This document shows, piece after piece, positions 24,097-33,807 of a stretch of DNA of 64,000 nucleotides. Below the pieces are notes generated by a model that was not told where the DNA came from, searched no databases, and saw only the letters and a program-made list of their open reading frames with translations. A program made the translations under genes and the position numbers. The DNA lies in assembly GCF_019956555.1 (NCBI RefSeq), contig NZ_JAHBDQ010000044.1, forward strand, positions 171,372-235,371, written 5' to 3'. The number at the start of each line of letters is the position of its first letter. Within the stretch, counting starts at the first letter, position 1. Origin of the DNA: Pseudomonas sp. A-RE-19. Its GTDB lineage: Bacteria; Pseudomonadota; Gammaproteobacteria; Pseudomonadales; Pseudomonadaceae.

Positions 24097-24136
24097 TCGA
24101 CAGATCTTTGTCAGTAAAAATCTTGGCGGAAAGGCT

Positions 24137-24149
24137 CAATCCCCTGATA
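24137..24149 (-). promoter_or_regulatory. IHF consensus site between the NarL sites
   Basis: The minus strand reads TATCAGGGGATTG, a full match to WATCAR-N4-TTR. IHF bending would bring the distal NarL site to the promoter. Confidence 0.6.
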
Positions 24150-24177
24150 AACCGAGTGTTTCAAGCCTTTCCAGGAC

Positions 24178-24193
24178 TACCTCCTTAGAGGTA
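24178..24193. promoter_or_regulatory. Proximal NarL 7-2-7 site of narK1
   Basis: TACCTCCTTAGAGGTA is a near-perfect inverted pair of NarL heptamers and the best of the NarL sites in this window. Confidence 0.75.
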
Positions 24194-24231
24194 GACCGCG
24201 CAAGCATAGGCCTATGCCCCCTTGGGCTTCG

Positions 24232-24245
24232 TTGACATGGGTCAA
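24232..24245. promoter_or_regulatory. Anr/Dnr box of narK1K2GHJI
   Basis: TTGACATGGGTCAA matches eight of ten positions and predicts a start point near 24280, 24 bp before the narK1 GTG. Confidence 0.65.
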
Positions 24246-24303
24246 GTTTTTGCGGGGTTGGCCTCTCTAGTCTGCCGCCATGGCTAACTGACTGGAGAGC
24301 ATT

Positions 24304-25608
24304 GTGAACCCACCGCGTGTACGACAAGGCTTGGTGCTGGGCATGAGCACGCTGGCCTTCACTGTGTGCTTCATGGTCTGGATGATGTTTGCCGTGCTCG
24401 GGGTGCCGATCAAGGAACTGCTCCAGCTCAACGAAACCCAGTTCGGCCTGCTGGCCGCGACCCCGGTGCTGACCGGCTCGTTGGTGCGTTTGCCGCTGGG
24501 TCTGCTGACCGACCGTTTTGGCGGGCGCAGCGTGTTCTTCCTGCTGATGCTGGCCTGCGTCACACCGCTGTACTTGATCAGTCACGCCACCGCCTACTGG
24601 CAGTTCCTGGTGCTGGGTTTGTTTGTCGGCCTGGCCGGCGGCTCGTTTTCAGTGGGGATTGCCTACGTCGCCAAATGGTTCGACAAGGAGAACCAAGGCT
24701 TCGCCATGGGCATCTTCGGCGCCGGTAACGCCGGGGCGGCAGTGACCAAGTTTCTCGCCCCGGCACTGATTGCTGTCGGCAGCTGGCAACTGGTGCCGAA
24801 AGTCTTTAGCGCGATCCTCTTTATTACCGCGCTTTTATTCTGGCTCCTCAGTGCCGAAAACAAGGACCACCGCAGTGCCACCGGCGCCAGCTTGCGTGAG
24901 CAACTGCACTCGCTGAAAGACCCTGCGGTGTGGCGCTACTGCCAGTACTACTCGATCGTCTTCGGCGGCTACGTCGCCCTGGCCCTGTGGATGACCAAGT
25001 ACTACGTGCAGGAATACGGTTTCAGCCTGCAAAGCGCGGCGCTGCTGGCGGCCTGTTTTTCCCTGCCCGGTGGCGTGCTGCGTGCTGTCGGCGGCTGGAT
25101 GTCGGATCGCTGGGGGGCGCAAAGCGTGACCTGGTGGGTGTTGTGGGTCAGCTGGATCTGCCTGTTCCTGCTCTCGTATCCCCAGACCCAACTGCAAGTG
25201 CAGACCATCGACGGTCCGGTGGATTTCCACATTGGCCTGAGCCCCGCGCTGTTCACCGTGCTGCTGTTCGTCATGGGCATCGCCTTCGCGTTCGGCAAGG
25301 CCTCGGTTTTCAAATACATCGCCAACGACTACCCGAAAAACATGGGTGCGGTGTCCGGCATCGTCGGCCTCGCCGGTGGCCTGGGCGGTTTCGTGTTGCC
25401 AATCCTGTTCGGCGCCCTGGTGGACCTCACCGGCGTGCGCTCTTCCTGCTTCATGTTGATGTACGGCGTGGTCTGGGTCTCCCTCACCTGGATGTACTTC
25501 AGCGAAATACGCAAAAGCCCGGTGCTGGGTAAAGCGCCGCTGCTGATGCCGTCCCCGATTTCCAGCATTGCCCAAGGAGAAGAACATGTCCGTTCTGCAA
25601 AAGCCTGA
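24304..25608 (+). CDS. narK1: NarK1, nitrate/nitrite MFS transporter (NarK1 type)
   Basis: A GTG start after CTGGAGAGCATT gives 434 residues with twelve membrane helices. NarK signatures are visible: an Arg in TGSLVRLPLGLLTDRFGGR (helix 2 and loop) and the nitrate-signature glycine runs GNAGAAVTKFLAP and GVLRAVGGWMSDRWG. NarK1-type carriers act as nitrate/proton symporters that start nitrate respiration. The gene overlaps narK2 by 23 bp. Two separate NarK genes before narG is the Pseudomonas arrangement. Confidence 0.93.
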   Translation: MNPPRVRQGLVLGMSTLAFTVCFMVWMMFAVLGVPIKELLQLNETQFGLLAATPVLTGSLVRLPLGLLTDRFGGRSVFFLLMLACVTPLYLISHATAYWQFLVLGLFVGLAGGSFSVGIAYVAKWFDKENQGFAMGIFGAGNAGAAVTKFLAPALIAVGSWQLVPKVFSAILFITALLFWLLSAENKDHRSATGASLREQLHSLKDPAVWRYCQYYSIVFGGYVALALWMTKYYVQEYGFSLQSAALLAACFSLPGGVLRAVGGWMSDRWGAQSVTWWVLWVSWICLFLLSYPQTQLQVQTIDGPVDFHIGLSPALFTVLLFVMGIAFAFGKASVFKYIANDYPKNMGAVSGIVGLAGGLGGFVLPILFGALVDLTGVRSSCFMLMYGVVWVSLTWMYFSEIRKSPVLGKAPLLMPSPISSIAQGEEHVRSAKA

Positions 25609-26983
25609 CAAAGGCCCGGTCATTCATGACTGGCGCCCCGAGGACCCCGCGTTCTGGGGAAGTAGCGGCAAACAGACCGCCACGCGCAACTTGTGGATTT
25701 CCATTCCTGCACTGTTGTTGGCCTTTGCGGTGTGGATGGTCTGGAGCACGGTGATCGTGCGTTTGAACGCCATCGGCTTCACCTTCACCACTGACCAGTT
25801 GTTCTGGCTGGCGGCGTTGCCGGGGTTGTCCGGGGCGACTTTGCGCGTCTTCTATTCGTTCATGGTGCCGATCTTCGGCGGCCGGCGCTGGACCGCCCTG
25901 AGCACCGCGTCGCTGCTGTTGCCATCGATCTGGATGGGCTTCGCCGTGCAGGACCCGAGCACCTCCTACAGCGTGTTCGTGTTGATTGCCTTGCTCTGCG
26001 GTTTCGGCGGCGGCAACTTTGCCTCGAGCATGTCCAACATCAGTTTCTTCTATCCCAAGTCCCAGCAGGGCACGGCCCTGGGCCTCAATGCCGGGCTGGG
26101 TAACCTGGGCGTCTCGGTGATGCAGTTCTGTGTGCCGCTGGTGATTACCTTCGGTGTGTTCGGTTTCATGGGCGGCTCGCCGCAAGCACTGCCGGACGGC
26201 GGCCAGTTGTGGTTGCAGAACGCCGGGTTCGTCTGGGTGCCGTTTATTGTCCTGGTGACCGTGCTGGCCTGGTTTGGCATGAATGATCTGTCCAGTGCCC
26301 GGGCCTCGTTCAGCGAACAGGCGGTGATCTTCAAGCGCAAACACAACTGGCTGATGTGCTGGTTGTACCTGGCGACCTTCGGTTCGTTCATCGGCTTTTC
26401 CGCCGCGTTTCCGCTGCTGATCAAAACCTCCTTTCCCGACGTGATTGCCTTGAAATTCGCCTTCCTCGGTCCGTTGGTAGGTGCGCTGGTACGGCCATTG
26501 GGCGGCTGGCTGGCGGACAAGCTCGGCGGCGCGAAAGTGACCTTGTGGAACTTCGTGCTGATGATCGTGATGGTGTTCGGGGTTCTGCACTTTCTGCCGC
26601 AAAGCGGCCAGGGCGGCAACTTCTACGGCTTCCTCGGCCTGTTCATGCTGCTGTTCATCACCACGGGCGTGGGCAACGGCTCCACCTTCCGCATGATCCC
26701 GGTGATCTTCCGCACCCAGCATGAAAAAGCCTCTGCCGGTCAACCAGCCGCCGTGCGCGAACAAGCGCTGAAAGATGCCGGCAAAGAGTCCGCCGCCGTC
26801 CTGGGCTTCAGTTCGGCCATGGGCGCCTTCGGTGCGTTCTTCATTCCCAAATCCTTCGGCTCTTCGATGGCCCTGACCGGCGGCCCGGAGATGGCCTTCT
26901 ACATGTTCGTCGTCTTTTACCTGAGCTGCATCGTCGTGACCTGGTGGTGGTACGCGCGCAAAGGCGCCGCGACACCCTGCTGA
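25586..26983 (+). CDS. narK2: NarK2, nitrate/nitrite antiporter
   Basis: The ATG at 25586 follows AAGGAGAAGAAC inside the narK1 end and gives 465 residues. The cytoplasmic N-terminus RPEDPAFWGSSGKQTATRNLW is the NarK2/NarU pattern. Signature segments include GLSGATLRVFYSFMVP, GLNAGLGNLGVSVMQF and PLVGALVRPLGGWLADKLGG. It has about twelve helices and exchanges nitrate for nitrite. It is 69 bp before narG. Confidence 0.93.
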   Translation: MSVLQKPDKGPVIHDWRPEDPAFWGSSGKQTATRNLWISIPALLLAFAVWMVWSTVIVRLNAIGFTFTTDQLFWLAALPGLSGATLRVFYSFMVPIFGGRRWTALSTASLLLPSIWMGFAVQDPSTSYSVFVLIALLCGFGGGNFASSMSNISFFYPKSQQGTALGLNAGLGNLGVSVMQFCVPLVITFGVFGFMGGSPQALPDGGQLWLQNAGFVWVPFIVLVTVLAWFGMNDLSSARASFSEQAVIFKRKHNWLMCWLYLATFGSFIGFSAAFPLLIKTSFPDVIALKFAFLGPLVGALVRPLGGWLADKLGGAKVTLWNFVLMIVMVFGVLHFLPQSGQGGNFYGFLGLFMLLFITTGVGNGSTFRMIPVIFRTQHEKASAGQPAAVREQALKDAGKESAAVLGFSSAMGAFGAFFIPKSFGSSMALTGGPEMAFYMFVVFYLSCIVVTWWWYARKGAATPC

Positions 26984-27052
26984 GACGACCCGAATCCAAC
27001 CATTGCGTGGGCGGGGCACAGACCCCGCGACAAAGCCTGAGAGGACTACACC

Positions 27053-30000
27053 GTGAGTCATTTACTGGATCAACTGCGGTTTTTCAACCGCAAGCAAAAC
27101 GAGTTTTCCGACGGTCATGGAGAGACCCGAAAAGAGTCTCGCGACTGGGAGAACGTCTACCGTTCGCGCTGGCAGTACGACAAGATCGTGCGTTCGACCC
27201 ATGGGGTGAACTGCACCGGCTCCTGCTCGTGGAAAATCTACGTCAAGAACGGCCTGATCACCTGGGAAACCCAGCAGACCGACTACCCGCGCACCCGTAA
27301 CGATCTGCCTAACCATGAGCCCCGTGGCTGCCCGCGTGGTGCCAGTTACAGCTGGTACATCTACAGCGCCAACCGGCTCAAGTACCCGAAAATCCGCAAG
27401 CCGTTGCTCAAGCTCTGGCGCGATGCGCGGCAGACCATGGCGCCGGTCGAAGCCTGGGCGAGCATTGTCGAGAACAAGGCCAAGGCCGACTCCTATAAGA
27501 GCAAGCGCGGCATGGGGGGCTTCATTCGCTCCAACTGGGAGGAAGTCAACGAGATCATTGCCGCGTCCAACGTCTACACCATCAAGCAGTACGGCCCAGA
27601 CCGGATCGTCGGCTTCTCGCCGATTCCAGCCATGTCGATGGTCAGCTATGCGGCCGGTTCGCGTTACCTGTCGCTGATCGGCGGTGCCTGCCTGAGTTTC
27701 TACGACTGGTACTGCGACTTGCCACCGGCCTCGCCGATGGTCTGGGGTGAGCAGACCGACGTGCCGGAATCGGCCGACTGGTACAACTCCAACTACATCA
27801 TTGCCTGGGGCTCCAACGTCCCGCAGACCCGTACCCCCGATGCGCACTTCTTCACCGAAGTCCGCTACAAGGGCACCAAGACTGTCGCGATCACCCCGGA
27901 CTACTCGGAAGTCGCCAAGCTCACCGACCTGTGGCTGAACCCTAAGCAAGGCACCGATGCGGCGCTGGCGCAGGCGTTCAACCATGTGATCTTCAAAGAA
28001 TTCCACCTGGACAAACCGAGCGCTTATTTCACCGACTACGCCAAGCGCTTCACCGATTTGCCAGTGCTGGTGCTGCTCAAGCAAATGGTCGACAAGGCAC
28101 CGGGCGCCGGTTACCAGCCAGACCGTTTCCTGCGCGCCAGCGACCTGACCGACAACCTCGGCCAGGAAAACAACCCGGAATGGAAAACCATCGCGCTGGA
28201 TGTCAGTGGCGAACTGGTTTCCCCTCAAGGCTCCATCGGTTATCGCTGGGGCGAGAAGGGCAAGTGGAACATCCTGCCGCGTGAAGGTGGCGAAGGCCGT
28301 GAGATCGATCTGAAGCTGAGCCTGATCGGCGATGACGTGGCCGAAGTGGCGTTCCCGTATTTTGCCGGCGAGTCTCACGAACACTTCCAGCACGTGGCCG
28401 GCGATGCCGTGCAATACCGCCGCGTGCCGGTGCATAACGTGGTGCTGGCGGACGGCAGCGTGGCCAAGGTCGCCACCGTGTTCGACCTGTCGGCCGCCAA
28501 TCTGGCCATCGATCGCGGCCTCGGCGGCGATAACGTGGCCAAGGATTACGATGACGCTTCCGTGCCGGGCACCCCGGCCTGGCAGGAGCAGATCACCGGC
28601 GTGAGCCGCGAGAAGGCCATCCAGATCGCCCGTGAGTTCGCCGATAACGCCGACAAGACCAAGGGGCGCTCGATGATCATCGTCGGCGCGGCGATGAACC
28701 ACTGGTACCACATGGACATGAACTACCGCGGGCTGATCAACATGCTCATGCTCTGCGGGTGTGTCGGCCAGACCGGTGGCGGTTGGGCGCACTACGTTGG
28801 CCAGGAAAAACTGCGTCCGCAATGCGGCTGGCTGCCCCTGGCGTTCGGCCTGGACTGGAACCGTCCGCCTCGCCAAATGAACGGCACCAGCTTCTTCTAC
28901 GCCCACAGCTCGCAATGGCGCCACGAGAAGATGAGCATGCACGACGTGCTTTCGCCATTGGCCGATAAATCACAATTTCCCGAGCATGCCCTGGACTACA
29001 ACATCCGCGCCGAACGTGCCGGCTGGTTGCCCAGCGCACCGCAACTCAACACCAACCCGCTGCACATTTGTCGCGACGCTGCGGCGGCCGGCATGGACCC
29101 GAAAGACTACGTGGTCAAGTCGCTGCAGGACGGCTCGCTGCGGTTCTCCTGCGAACAGCCGGACAGCCCGGTGAACTTCCCGCGCAACATGTTCATCTGG
29201 CGTTCCAACCTGCTGGGCTCCTCGGGCAAGGGCCACGAGTACATGCTCAAGTACCTGCTGGGCACCAAGAACGGGGTGATGAACGAAGACATCGGCCAGG
29301 TCGGCGATTGCAAACCCGAAGAAGCCGAATGGGTGGACGAGGGCGCCATCGGCAAGCTCGATCTGGTCACCACGCTGGACTTCCGCATGTCTTCGACCTG
29401 CGTCTATTCCGACATCGTCTTGCCGACCGCGACCTGGTACGAAAAAGACGACATGAACACCTCGGACATGCACCCGTTCATTCACCCGTTGTCGGCCGCC
29501 ATCGACCCGGCGTGGGAATCGCGTTCCGACTGGGAAATCTACAAAGGCATCGCCAAGGCGTTTTCCCGCATGTCCGAAGGGCACTTGGGCGTTGAAAAGG
29601 ACCTGGTGACCATCCCGCTGATGCACGACAGCGTCGGCGAACTGGCCCAACCGTTTGGCGGCACCGACTGGAAAAGCGCCGGTGTGGCACCCGTGCCGGG
29701 CAAGAACGCGCCGAACCTGCACGTGGTGGAGCGTGACTACCCGAACATCTACAAGCAGTTTTCCTCGCTTGGGCCATTGCTGGAGAAACACGGCAACGGC
29801 GGCAAGGGCATCAACTGGAACACCGAAGAGGAAGTGAAATTCCTCGGTGAACTCAATCACCACGAAGGCGATGCCGGGATCAGTCACGGCCGTCCGAAAA
29901 TCGACACGGCCATTGATGCAGCGGAAGTGATCCTGTCCCTGGCGCCGGAAACCAACGGTAAGGTCGCCGTCAAGGCCTGGGCCGCGCTGTCGGAATTCAC

Positions 30001-30826
30001 CGGCATCGACCACAGCCACCTGGCGCTGTCCAAGGCCCACGAGGCGATTCGTTTCCGCGACATTCAGGCACAGCCGCGCAAGATCATTTCCAGCCCGACC
30101 TGGTCGGGGCTCGAAGATGATCACGTCAGCTACAACGCCGGCTACACCAACGTTCACGAAGGGATTCCATGGCGCACCATCACCGGTCGCCAGCAGTTCT
30201 ACCAGGATCACCCGTGGATGCAGGCGTTCGGCGAGCAACTGATGAGTTATCGCCCGCCGGTCAACACCCGCACCATCGAAGGGGTGAAAGGCAAGCGCAG
30301 CAACGGCGAAACCGAAATCGTCCTGAACTGGATCACCCCGCACCAGAAATGGGGCATCCACAGTACCTACAGCGACAACCTGCTGATGCTGACCCTCAGC
30401 CGTGGCGGGCCGATTGTCTGGCTCTCGGAGAACGATGCGAAACGCGCCGGCATTGAAGACAACGACTGGATCGAGTGCTTCAACGTCAACGGTGCATTGA
30501 CCGCCCGGGCGGTGGTCAGCCAGCGCGTCAAGGACGGCATGGTGATGATGTACCACGCACAGGAACGGATCGTGAACGTGCCCGGTTCGGAAACCACCAA
30601 GACCCGTGGCGGCCACCACAACTCGGTCACTCGAGTGGTGCTCAAACCGACCCACATGATCGGCGGCTATGCCCAGCAGGCCTACGGTTTCAACTATTAC
30701 GGCACGGTCGGTTGCAACCGCGATGAATTCGTCGTGGTGCGCAAAATGGCCAAAGTCGACTGGCTCGATGGTTCAAGTGGCGATGACCTGCCACGTCCGC
30801 TGCCGACCGATATCGAGGAGAACTGA
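27053..30826 (+). CDS. narG: NarG, catalytic subunit of membrane-bound nitrate reductase
   Basis: A GTG start with GAGAGGA upstream gives 1257 residues. The N-terminal FS0 cluster ligands are H50, C54, C58 and C93, and D222 (in SFYDWYCDLP) is the molybdenum ligand; all agree with E. coli numbering. NarG holds bis-MGD molybdenum and reduces nitrate on the cytoplasmic side. There is no Tat signal beyond the usual vestigial N-terminus. It is the first enzyme gene of narGHJI. Long antisense open frames lie opposite it and are shadows. Confidence 0.98.
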   Translation: MSHLLDQLRFFNRKQNEFSDGHGETRKESRDWENVYRSRWQYDKIVRSTHGVNCTGSCSWKIYVKNGLITWETQQTDYPRTRNDLPNHEPRGCPRGASYSWYIYSANRLKYPKIRKPLLKLWRDARQTMAPVEAWASIVENKAKADSYKSKRGMGGFIRSNWEEVNEIIAASNVYTIKQYGPDRIVGFSPIPAMSMVSYAAGSRYLSLIGGACLSFYDWYCDLPPASPMVWGEQTDVPESADWYNSNYIIAWGSNVPQTRTPDAHFFTEVRYKGTKTVAITPDYSEVAKLTDLWLNPKQGTDAALAQAFNHVIFKEFHLDKPSAYFTDYAKRFTDLPVLVLLKQMVDKAPGAGYQPDRFLRASDLTDNLGQENNPEWKTIALDVSGELVSPQGSIGYRWGEKGKWNILPREGGEGREIDLKLSLIGDDVAEVAFPYFAGESHEHFQHVAGDAVQYRRVPVHNVVLADGSVAKVATVFDLSAANLAIDRGLGGDNVAKDYDDASVPGTPAWQEQITGVSREKAIQIAREFADNADKTKGRSMIIVGAAMNHWYHMDMNYRGLINMLMLCGCVGQTGGGWAHYVGQEKLRPQCGWLPLAFGLDWNRPPRQMNGTSFFYAHSSQWRHEKMSMHDVLSPLADKSQFPEHALDYNIRAERAGWLPSAPQLNTNPLHICRDAAAAGMDPKDYVVKSLQDGSLRFSCEQPDSPVNFPRNMFIWRSNLLGSSGKGHEYMLKYLLGTKNGVMNEDIGQVGDCKPEEAEWVDEGAIGKLDLVTTLDFRMSSTCVYSDIVLPTATWYEKDDMNTSDMHPFIHPLSAAIDPAWESRSDWEIYKGIAKAFSRMSEGHLGVEKDLVTIPLMHDSVGELAQPFGGTDWKSAGVAPVPGKNAPNLHVVERDYPNIYKQFSSLGPLLEKHGNGGKGINWNTEEEVKFLGELNHHEGDAGISHGRPKIDTAIDAAEVILSLAPETNGKVAVKAWAALSEFTGIDHSHLALSKAHEAIRFRDIQAQPRKIISSPTWSGLEDDHVSYNAGYTNVHEGIPWRTITGRQQFYQDHPWMQAFGEQLMSYRPPVNTRTIEGVKGKRSNGETEIVLNWITPHQKWGIHSTYSDNLLMLTLSRGGPIVWLSENDAKRAGIEDNDWIECFNVNGALTARAVVSQRVKDGMVMMYHAQERIVNVPGSETTKTRGGHHNSVTRVVLKPTHMIGGYAQQAYGFNYYGTVGCNRDEFVVVRKMAKVDWLDGSSGDDLPRPLPTDIEEN

Positions 30827-30827
30827 G

Positions 30828-32366
30828 ATGAAGATTCGCTCACAAATCGGCATGGTACTGAACCTGGACAAGTGCATCGGTTGCCACACCTGTTCGATCA
30901 CCTGCAAAAACGTCTGGACCAGCCGCGAAGGCATGGAATACGCCTGGTTCAACAACGTCGAATCGAAACCCGGGATCGGCTACCCGAAAGAATGGGAAAA
31001 CCAGGACAAGTGGAAGGGCGGCTGGATCCGTAACGCCAACGGCACGATCAACCCGCGCATCGGCGGTAAATTCCGCGTGTTGGCGAACATTTTCGCCAAC
31101 CCGGATCTGCCAAGCCTGGACGATTACTACGAACCGTTCGACTTCGATTACCAGCACCTGCACACCGCGCCGCTGGGCGAACATCAGCCCACCGCGCGTC
31201 CGCGTTCGCTGATCTCCGGCAAGCGCATGGAAAAAATCGAGTGGGGCCCGAACTGGGAAGAAATCCTCGGCACCGAATTCGCCAAGCGTCGCAAGGACAA
31301 GAACTTCGACAAGATTCAGGCGGACATTTACGGCGAGTACGAAAACACCTTCATGATGTATTTGCCGCGCCTGTGCGAGCACTGCCTCAACCCGACGTGC
31401 GCGGCGTCGTGCCCAAGCGGTGCGATCTACAAGCGTGAAGAAGACGGCATCGTCCTGATCGACCAGGAGAAATGCCGTGGCTGGCGGATGTGCATCAGCG
31501 GGTGCCCATACAAGAAAATCTACTTCAACTGGAAGAGCGGCAAGTCCGAGAAGTGCATCTTCTGCTACCCGCGTATCGAAGCCGGGATGCCGACTGTTTG
31601 CGCCGAAACCTGCGTCGGGCGCATTCGTTACCTCGGTGTATTGCTGTATGACGCCGACCGCATCAGCGAAGTGGCGAGCACCGCCAACGAGCAGGACCTG
31701 TACGAGAAACAACTGGAGATCTTCCTCGATCCGAACGACCCGGCGGTGATCCGTCAGGCCCTGGCCGATGGCGTACCGCAGTCGGTGATTGATTCCGCCC
31801 AGCGTTCGCCGGTCTACAAAATGGCCGTGGACTGGAAACTCGCGCTGCCGCTGCACCCGGAATACCGCACCTTGCCGATGGTCTGGTACGTGCCGCCGCT
31901 GTCGCCGATCCAGAACGCCGCCACTGCCGGCACCGTCGGTATGAACGGGGTGATCCCGGACGTCGACAGCCTGCGTATTCCACTCAAGTACCTGGCCAAC
32001 CTGCTGACGGCGGGTGATGAAAAACCGGTCAAGCGTGCGCTGAAACGCTTGCTGGCGATGCGCGCTTACAAACGTTCCCAGCAAGTCGATGGCGTTCAGG
32101 ACCTGCAAGTGCTCAAGGATGTCGGCTTGAGCGTGGCCCAGGTCGAGGAGATGTATCGCTACCTGGCGATCGCCAACTACGAAGACCGTTTCGTGGTACC
32201 GAGCGCGCACCGTGAAGACGCCATGAGCGACGCCTTTGCCGAGCGCTCCGGTTGCGGCTTCAGTTTTGGCAGCGGCTGCAGCGGCAGTTCCGACACCAAC
32301 ATGTTCGGTGCGAAGAAAGCCAACCGCCGCGACATCCTGAAAACCGTCCAGTTGTGGGAGGAATGA
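30828..32366 (+). CDS. narH: NarH, iron-sulfur subunit of nitrate reductase
   Basis: The ATG at 30828, 1 bp after narG, gives 512 residues. Four cluster-binding groups are visible: CIGCHTCSITC near 16-26, CEHCLNPTCAASC, CRGWRMCISGC (Trp in place of one Cys, marking the 3Fe-4S cluster) and CIFCYPRIEAGMPTVCAETC. It carries electrons from NarI to NarG. The C-terminal GCGFSFGSGCSGSSDTN is a Cys/Ser/Gly-rich tail. Confidence 0.97.
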   Translation: MKIRSQIGMVLNLDKCIGCHTCSITCKNVWTSREGMEYAWFNNVESKPGIGYPKEWENQDKWKGGWIRNANGTINPRIGGKFRVLANIFANPDLPSLDDYYEPFDFDYQHLHTAPLGEHQPTARPRSLISGKRMEKIEWGPNWEEILGTEFAKRRKDKNFDKIQADIYGEYENTFMMYLPRLCEHCLNPTCAASCPSGAIYKREEDGIVLIDQEKCRGWRMCISGCPYKKIYFNWKSGKSEKCIFCYPRIEAGMPTVCAETCVGRIRYLGVLLYDADRISEVASTANEQDLYEKQLEIFLDPNDPAVIRQALADGVPQSVIDSAQRSPVYKMAVDWKLALPLHPEYRTLPMVWYVPPLSPIQNAATAGTVGMNGVIPDVDSLRIPLKYLANLLTAGDEKPVKRALKRLLAMRAYKRSQQVDGVQDLQVLKDVGLSVAQVEEMYRYLAIANYEDRFVVPSAHREDAMSDAFAERSGCGFSFGSGCSGSSDTNMFGAKKANRRDILKTVQLWEE

Positions 32367-32368
32367 GC

Positions 32369-33124
32369 ATGCAAATTCTCAAAGTGATTTCGCTGCTGCT
32401 CGATTACCCGACCGAGACGCTGATTGGCGGTCGCGACGAACTCGAGCAAGCGATCATCCAGTCACGGGAAATCAGCCCCAAACAGCGCGGCGCGTTGTTC
32501 GAATTGCTTGAGCTGATCTGCGCCAATGACCTGATGGATGGGCAGGAGCACTACGGTGCGCTGTTCGGTCGAGGTCGCTCGCTGTCGCTGCTGTTGTTCG
32601 AGCACGTGCATGGCGAATCCCGCGACCGTGGCCAGGCCATGGTCGACATGATGGCGCAATACGAAGAAGCCGGTTTTGCCATCGGTGTCAAAGAGCTGCC
32701 GGACTACATCCCGTTGTATCTGGAGTTTCTGTCCACCCGCGAAGACATTGAGGCCCGCGAGGGCGTGGCGGATGTTTCGCACTTGCTGGCCTTGCTCGCG
32801 GCGCGTCTGGAAGAGCGCGAAAGCGCCTATGCCAGTTGCTTCCGCGCGCTGCTGCAAATCGCCGGGGCCGAACCGCATCAGGCGGTCGCCGACCTGCGGG
32901 CGCAGGTGGCGGCGGAACCGCGCGACGACTCCCTGGAAGCCCTCGACAAGATCTGGGAAGAGGAGGCCGTGGACTTCCTCCAGGCCGAACAGCAGGACCG
33001 TTGCAGTGGACTGCCAAGCGCACCGGGCAAGGCTCGGGAAGAAAGCGCGGTGCCGTTGCACTGGGTGGATTTTCAGCATGAAGGGCTGGCCGCCGTGCCG
33101 GCCAAGGAGGTAGGCAATGTCTAA
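32369..33124 (+). CDS. narJ: NarJ, nitrate reductase assembly chaperone
   Basis: The ATG at 32369 is 6 bp after GGAGGA; the ATG at 32363, which abuts that ribosome site, is a less likely start. The 251-residue all-helical protein has the TorD/NarJ features LKVISLLLDYPTE at the start, HVHGESRDRGQAMVDM near 75 and ELPDYIPLYLEFL near 105. NarJ is cytoplasmic and holds NarGH during cofactor loading; it is not part of the finished enzyme. It overlaps narI by 8 bp. Confidence 0.95.
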   Translation: MQILKVISLLLDYPTETLIGGRDELEQAIIQSREISPKQRGALFELLELICANDLMDGQEHYGALFGRGRSLSLLLFEHVHGESRDRGQAMVDMMAQYEEAGFAIGVKELPDYIPLYLEFLSTREDIEAREGVADVSHLLALLAARLEERESAYASCFRALLQIAGAEPHQAVADLRAQVAAEPRDDSLEALDKIWEEEAVDFLQAEQQDRCSGLPSAPGKAREESAVPLHWVDFQHEGLAAVPAKEVGNV

Positions 33125-33797
33125 ATGGAACCTGTTGTTGTTCGGGATCTATCCCTATGTCGCTTTGGCGATCTGCCTGATTGGCAGCTGGGCGCGCTTC
33201 GATCTGTCGCAGTACACCTGGAAGGCCGGCTCCAGCCAGATGCTCAACCAGCGCGGCATGCGCATGGCGAGCAACTTCTTCCACATTGGCGTGTTGTTCA
33301 TATTGGCCGGGCATTTCGTCGGCTTGCTGACGCCAGCGTCGGTTTATCACCATGTCATCAGCACTGAGAACAAGCAGTTGCTGGCAATGGTTTCGGGCGG
33401 GTTCTTTGGCCTGTTGTGCCTGATCGGCTTGCTGATGCTGGTCAATCGGCGGCTCACCGATCCGCGGGTACGTGCCACCTCCAGCGTTTCGGACATCCTG
33501 ATTCTGCTGGTGCTGCTGGCGCAGTTGCTGCTGGGGCTGCTGACGATTGTTGCATCGACCGGCCACATGGACGGCTCGGTGATGGTGATGCTCGCCGACT
33601 GGGCGCAAAACACCGTGTTGCTGCGGCCGATGGAAGCGGCGGCATCGATCGCGCCGGTCGGGCTGACTTACAAGTTGCACGTTTTTCTCGGTTTGACCCT
33701 GTTTGTGCTGTTCCCCTTCACCCGTCTCGTACACATGATCAGCGCACCGATCTGGTACCTGGGGCGTCGTTATCAAATCGTTCGTCAGAAGTACTGA
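33117..33797 (+). CDS. narI: NarI, diheme cytochrome b subunit of nitrate reductase
   Basis: The 226-residue protein has five membrane helices with the paired heme b histidines in NFFHIGVLFILAGHFVG (helix 2) and KLHVFLGLTLFVLFPFTRLVHM (helix 5). NarI oxidises quinol at the periplasmic side and anchors NarGH. The next gene starts 10 bp downstream. Confidence 0.96.
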   Translation: MSKWNLLLFGIYPYVALAICLIGSWARFDLSQYTWKAGSSQMLNQRGMRMASNFFHIGVLFILAGHFVGLLTPASVYHHVISTENKQLLAMVSGGFFGLLCLIGLLMLVNRRLTDPRVRATSSVSDILILLVLLAQLLLGLLTIVASTGHMDGSVMVMLADWAQNTVLLRPMEAAASIAPVGLTYKLHVFLGLTLFVLFPFTRLVHMISAPIWYLGRRYQIVRQKY

Positions 33798-33807
33798 GGA
33801 GACAATC

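Noticed and set aside
27062..32210. Very long open frames on the minus strand opposite narG and narH (561 and 626 residues and more)
   Set aside because: They are high-GC shadows of real genes on the other strand, with His/Arg-rich composition and no domain or ribosome-site support.
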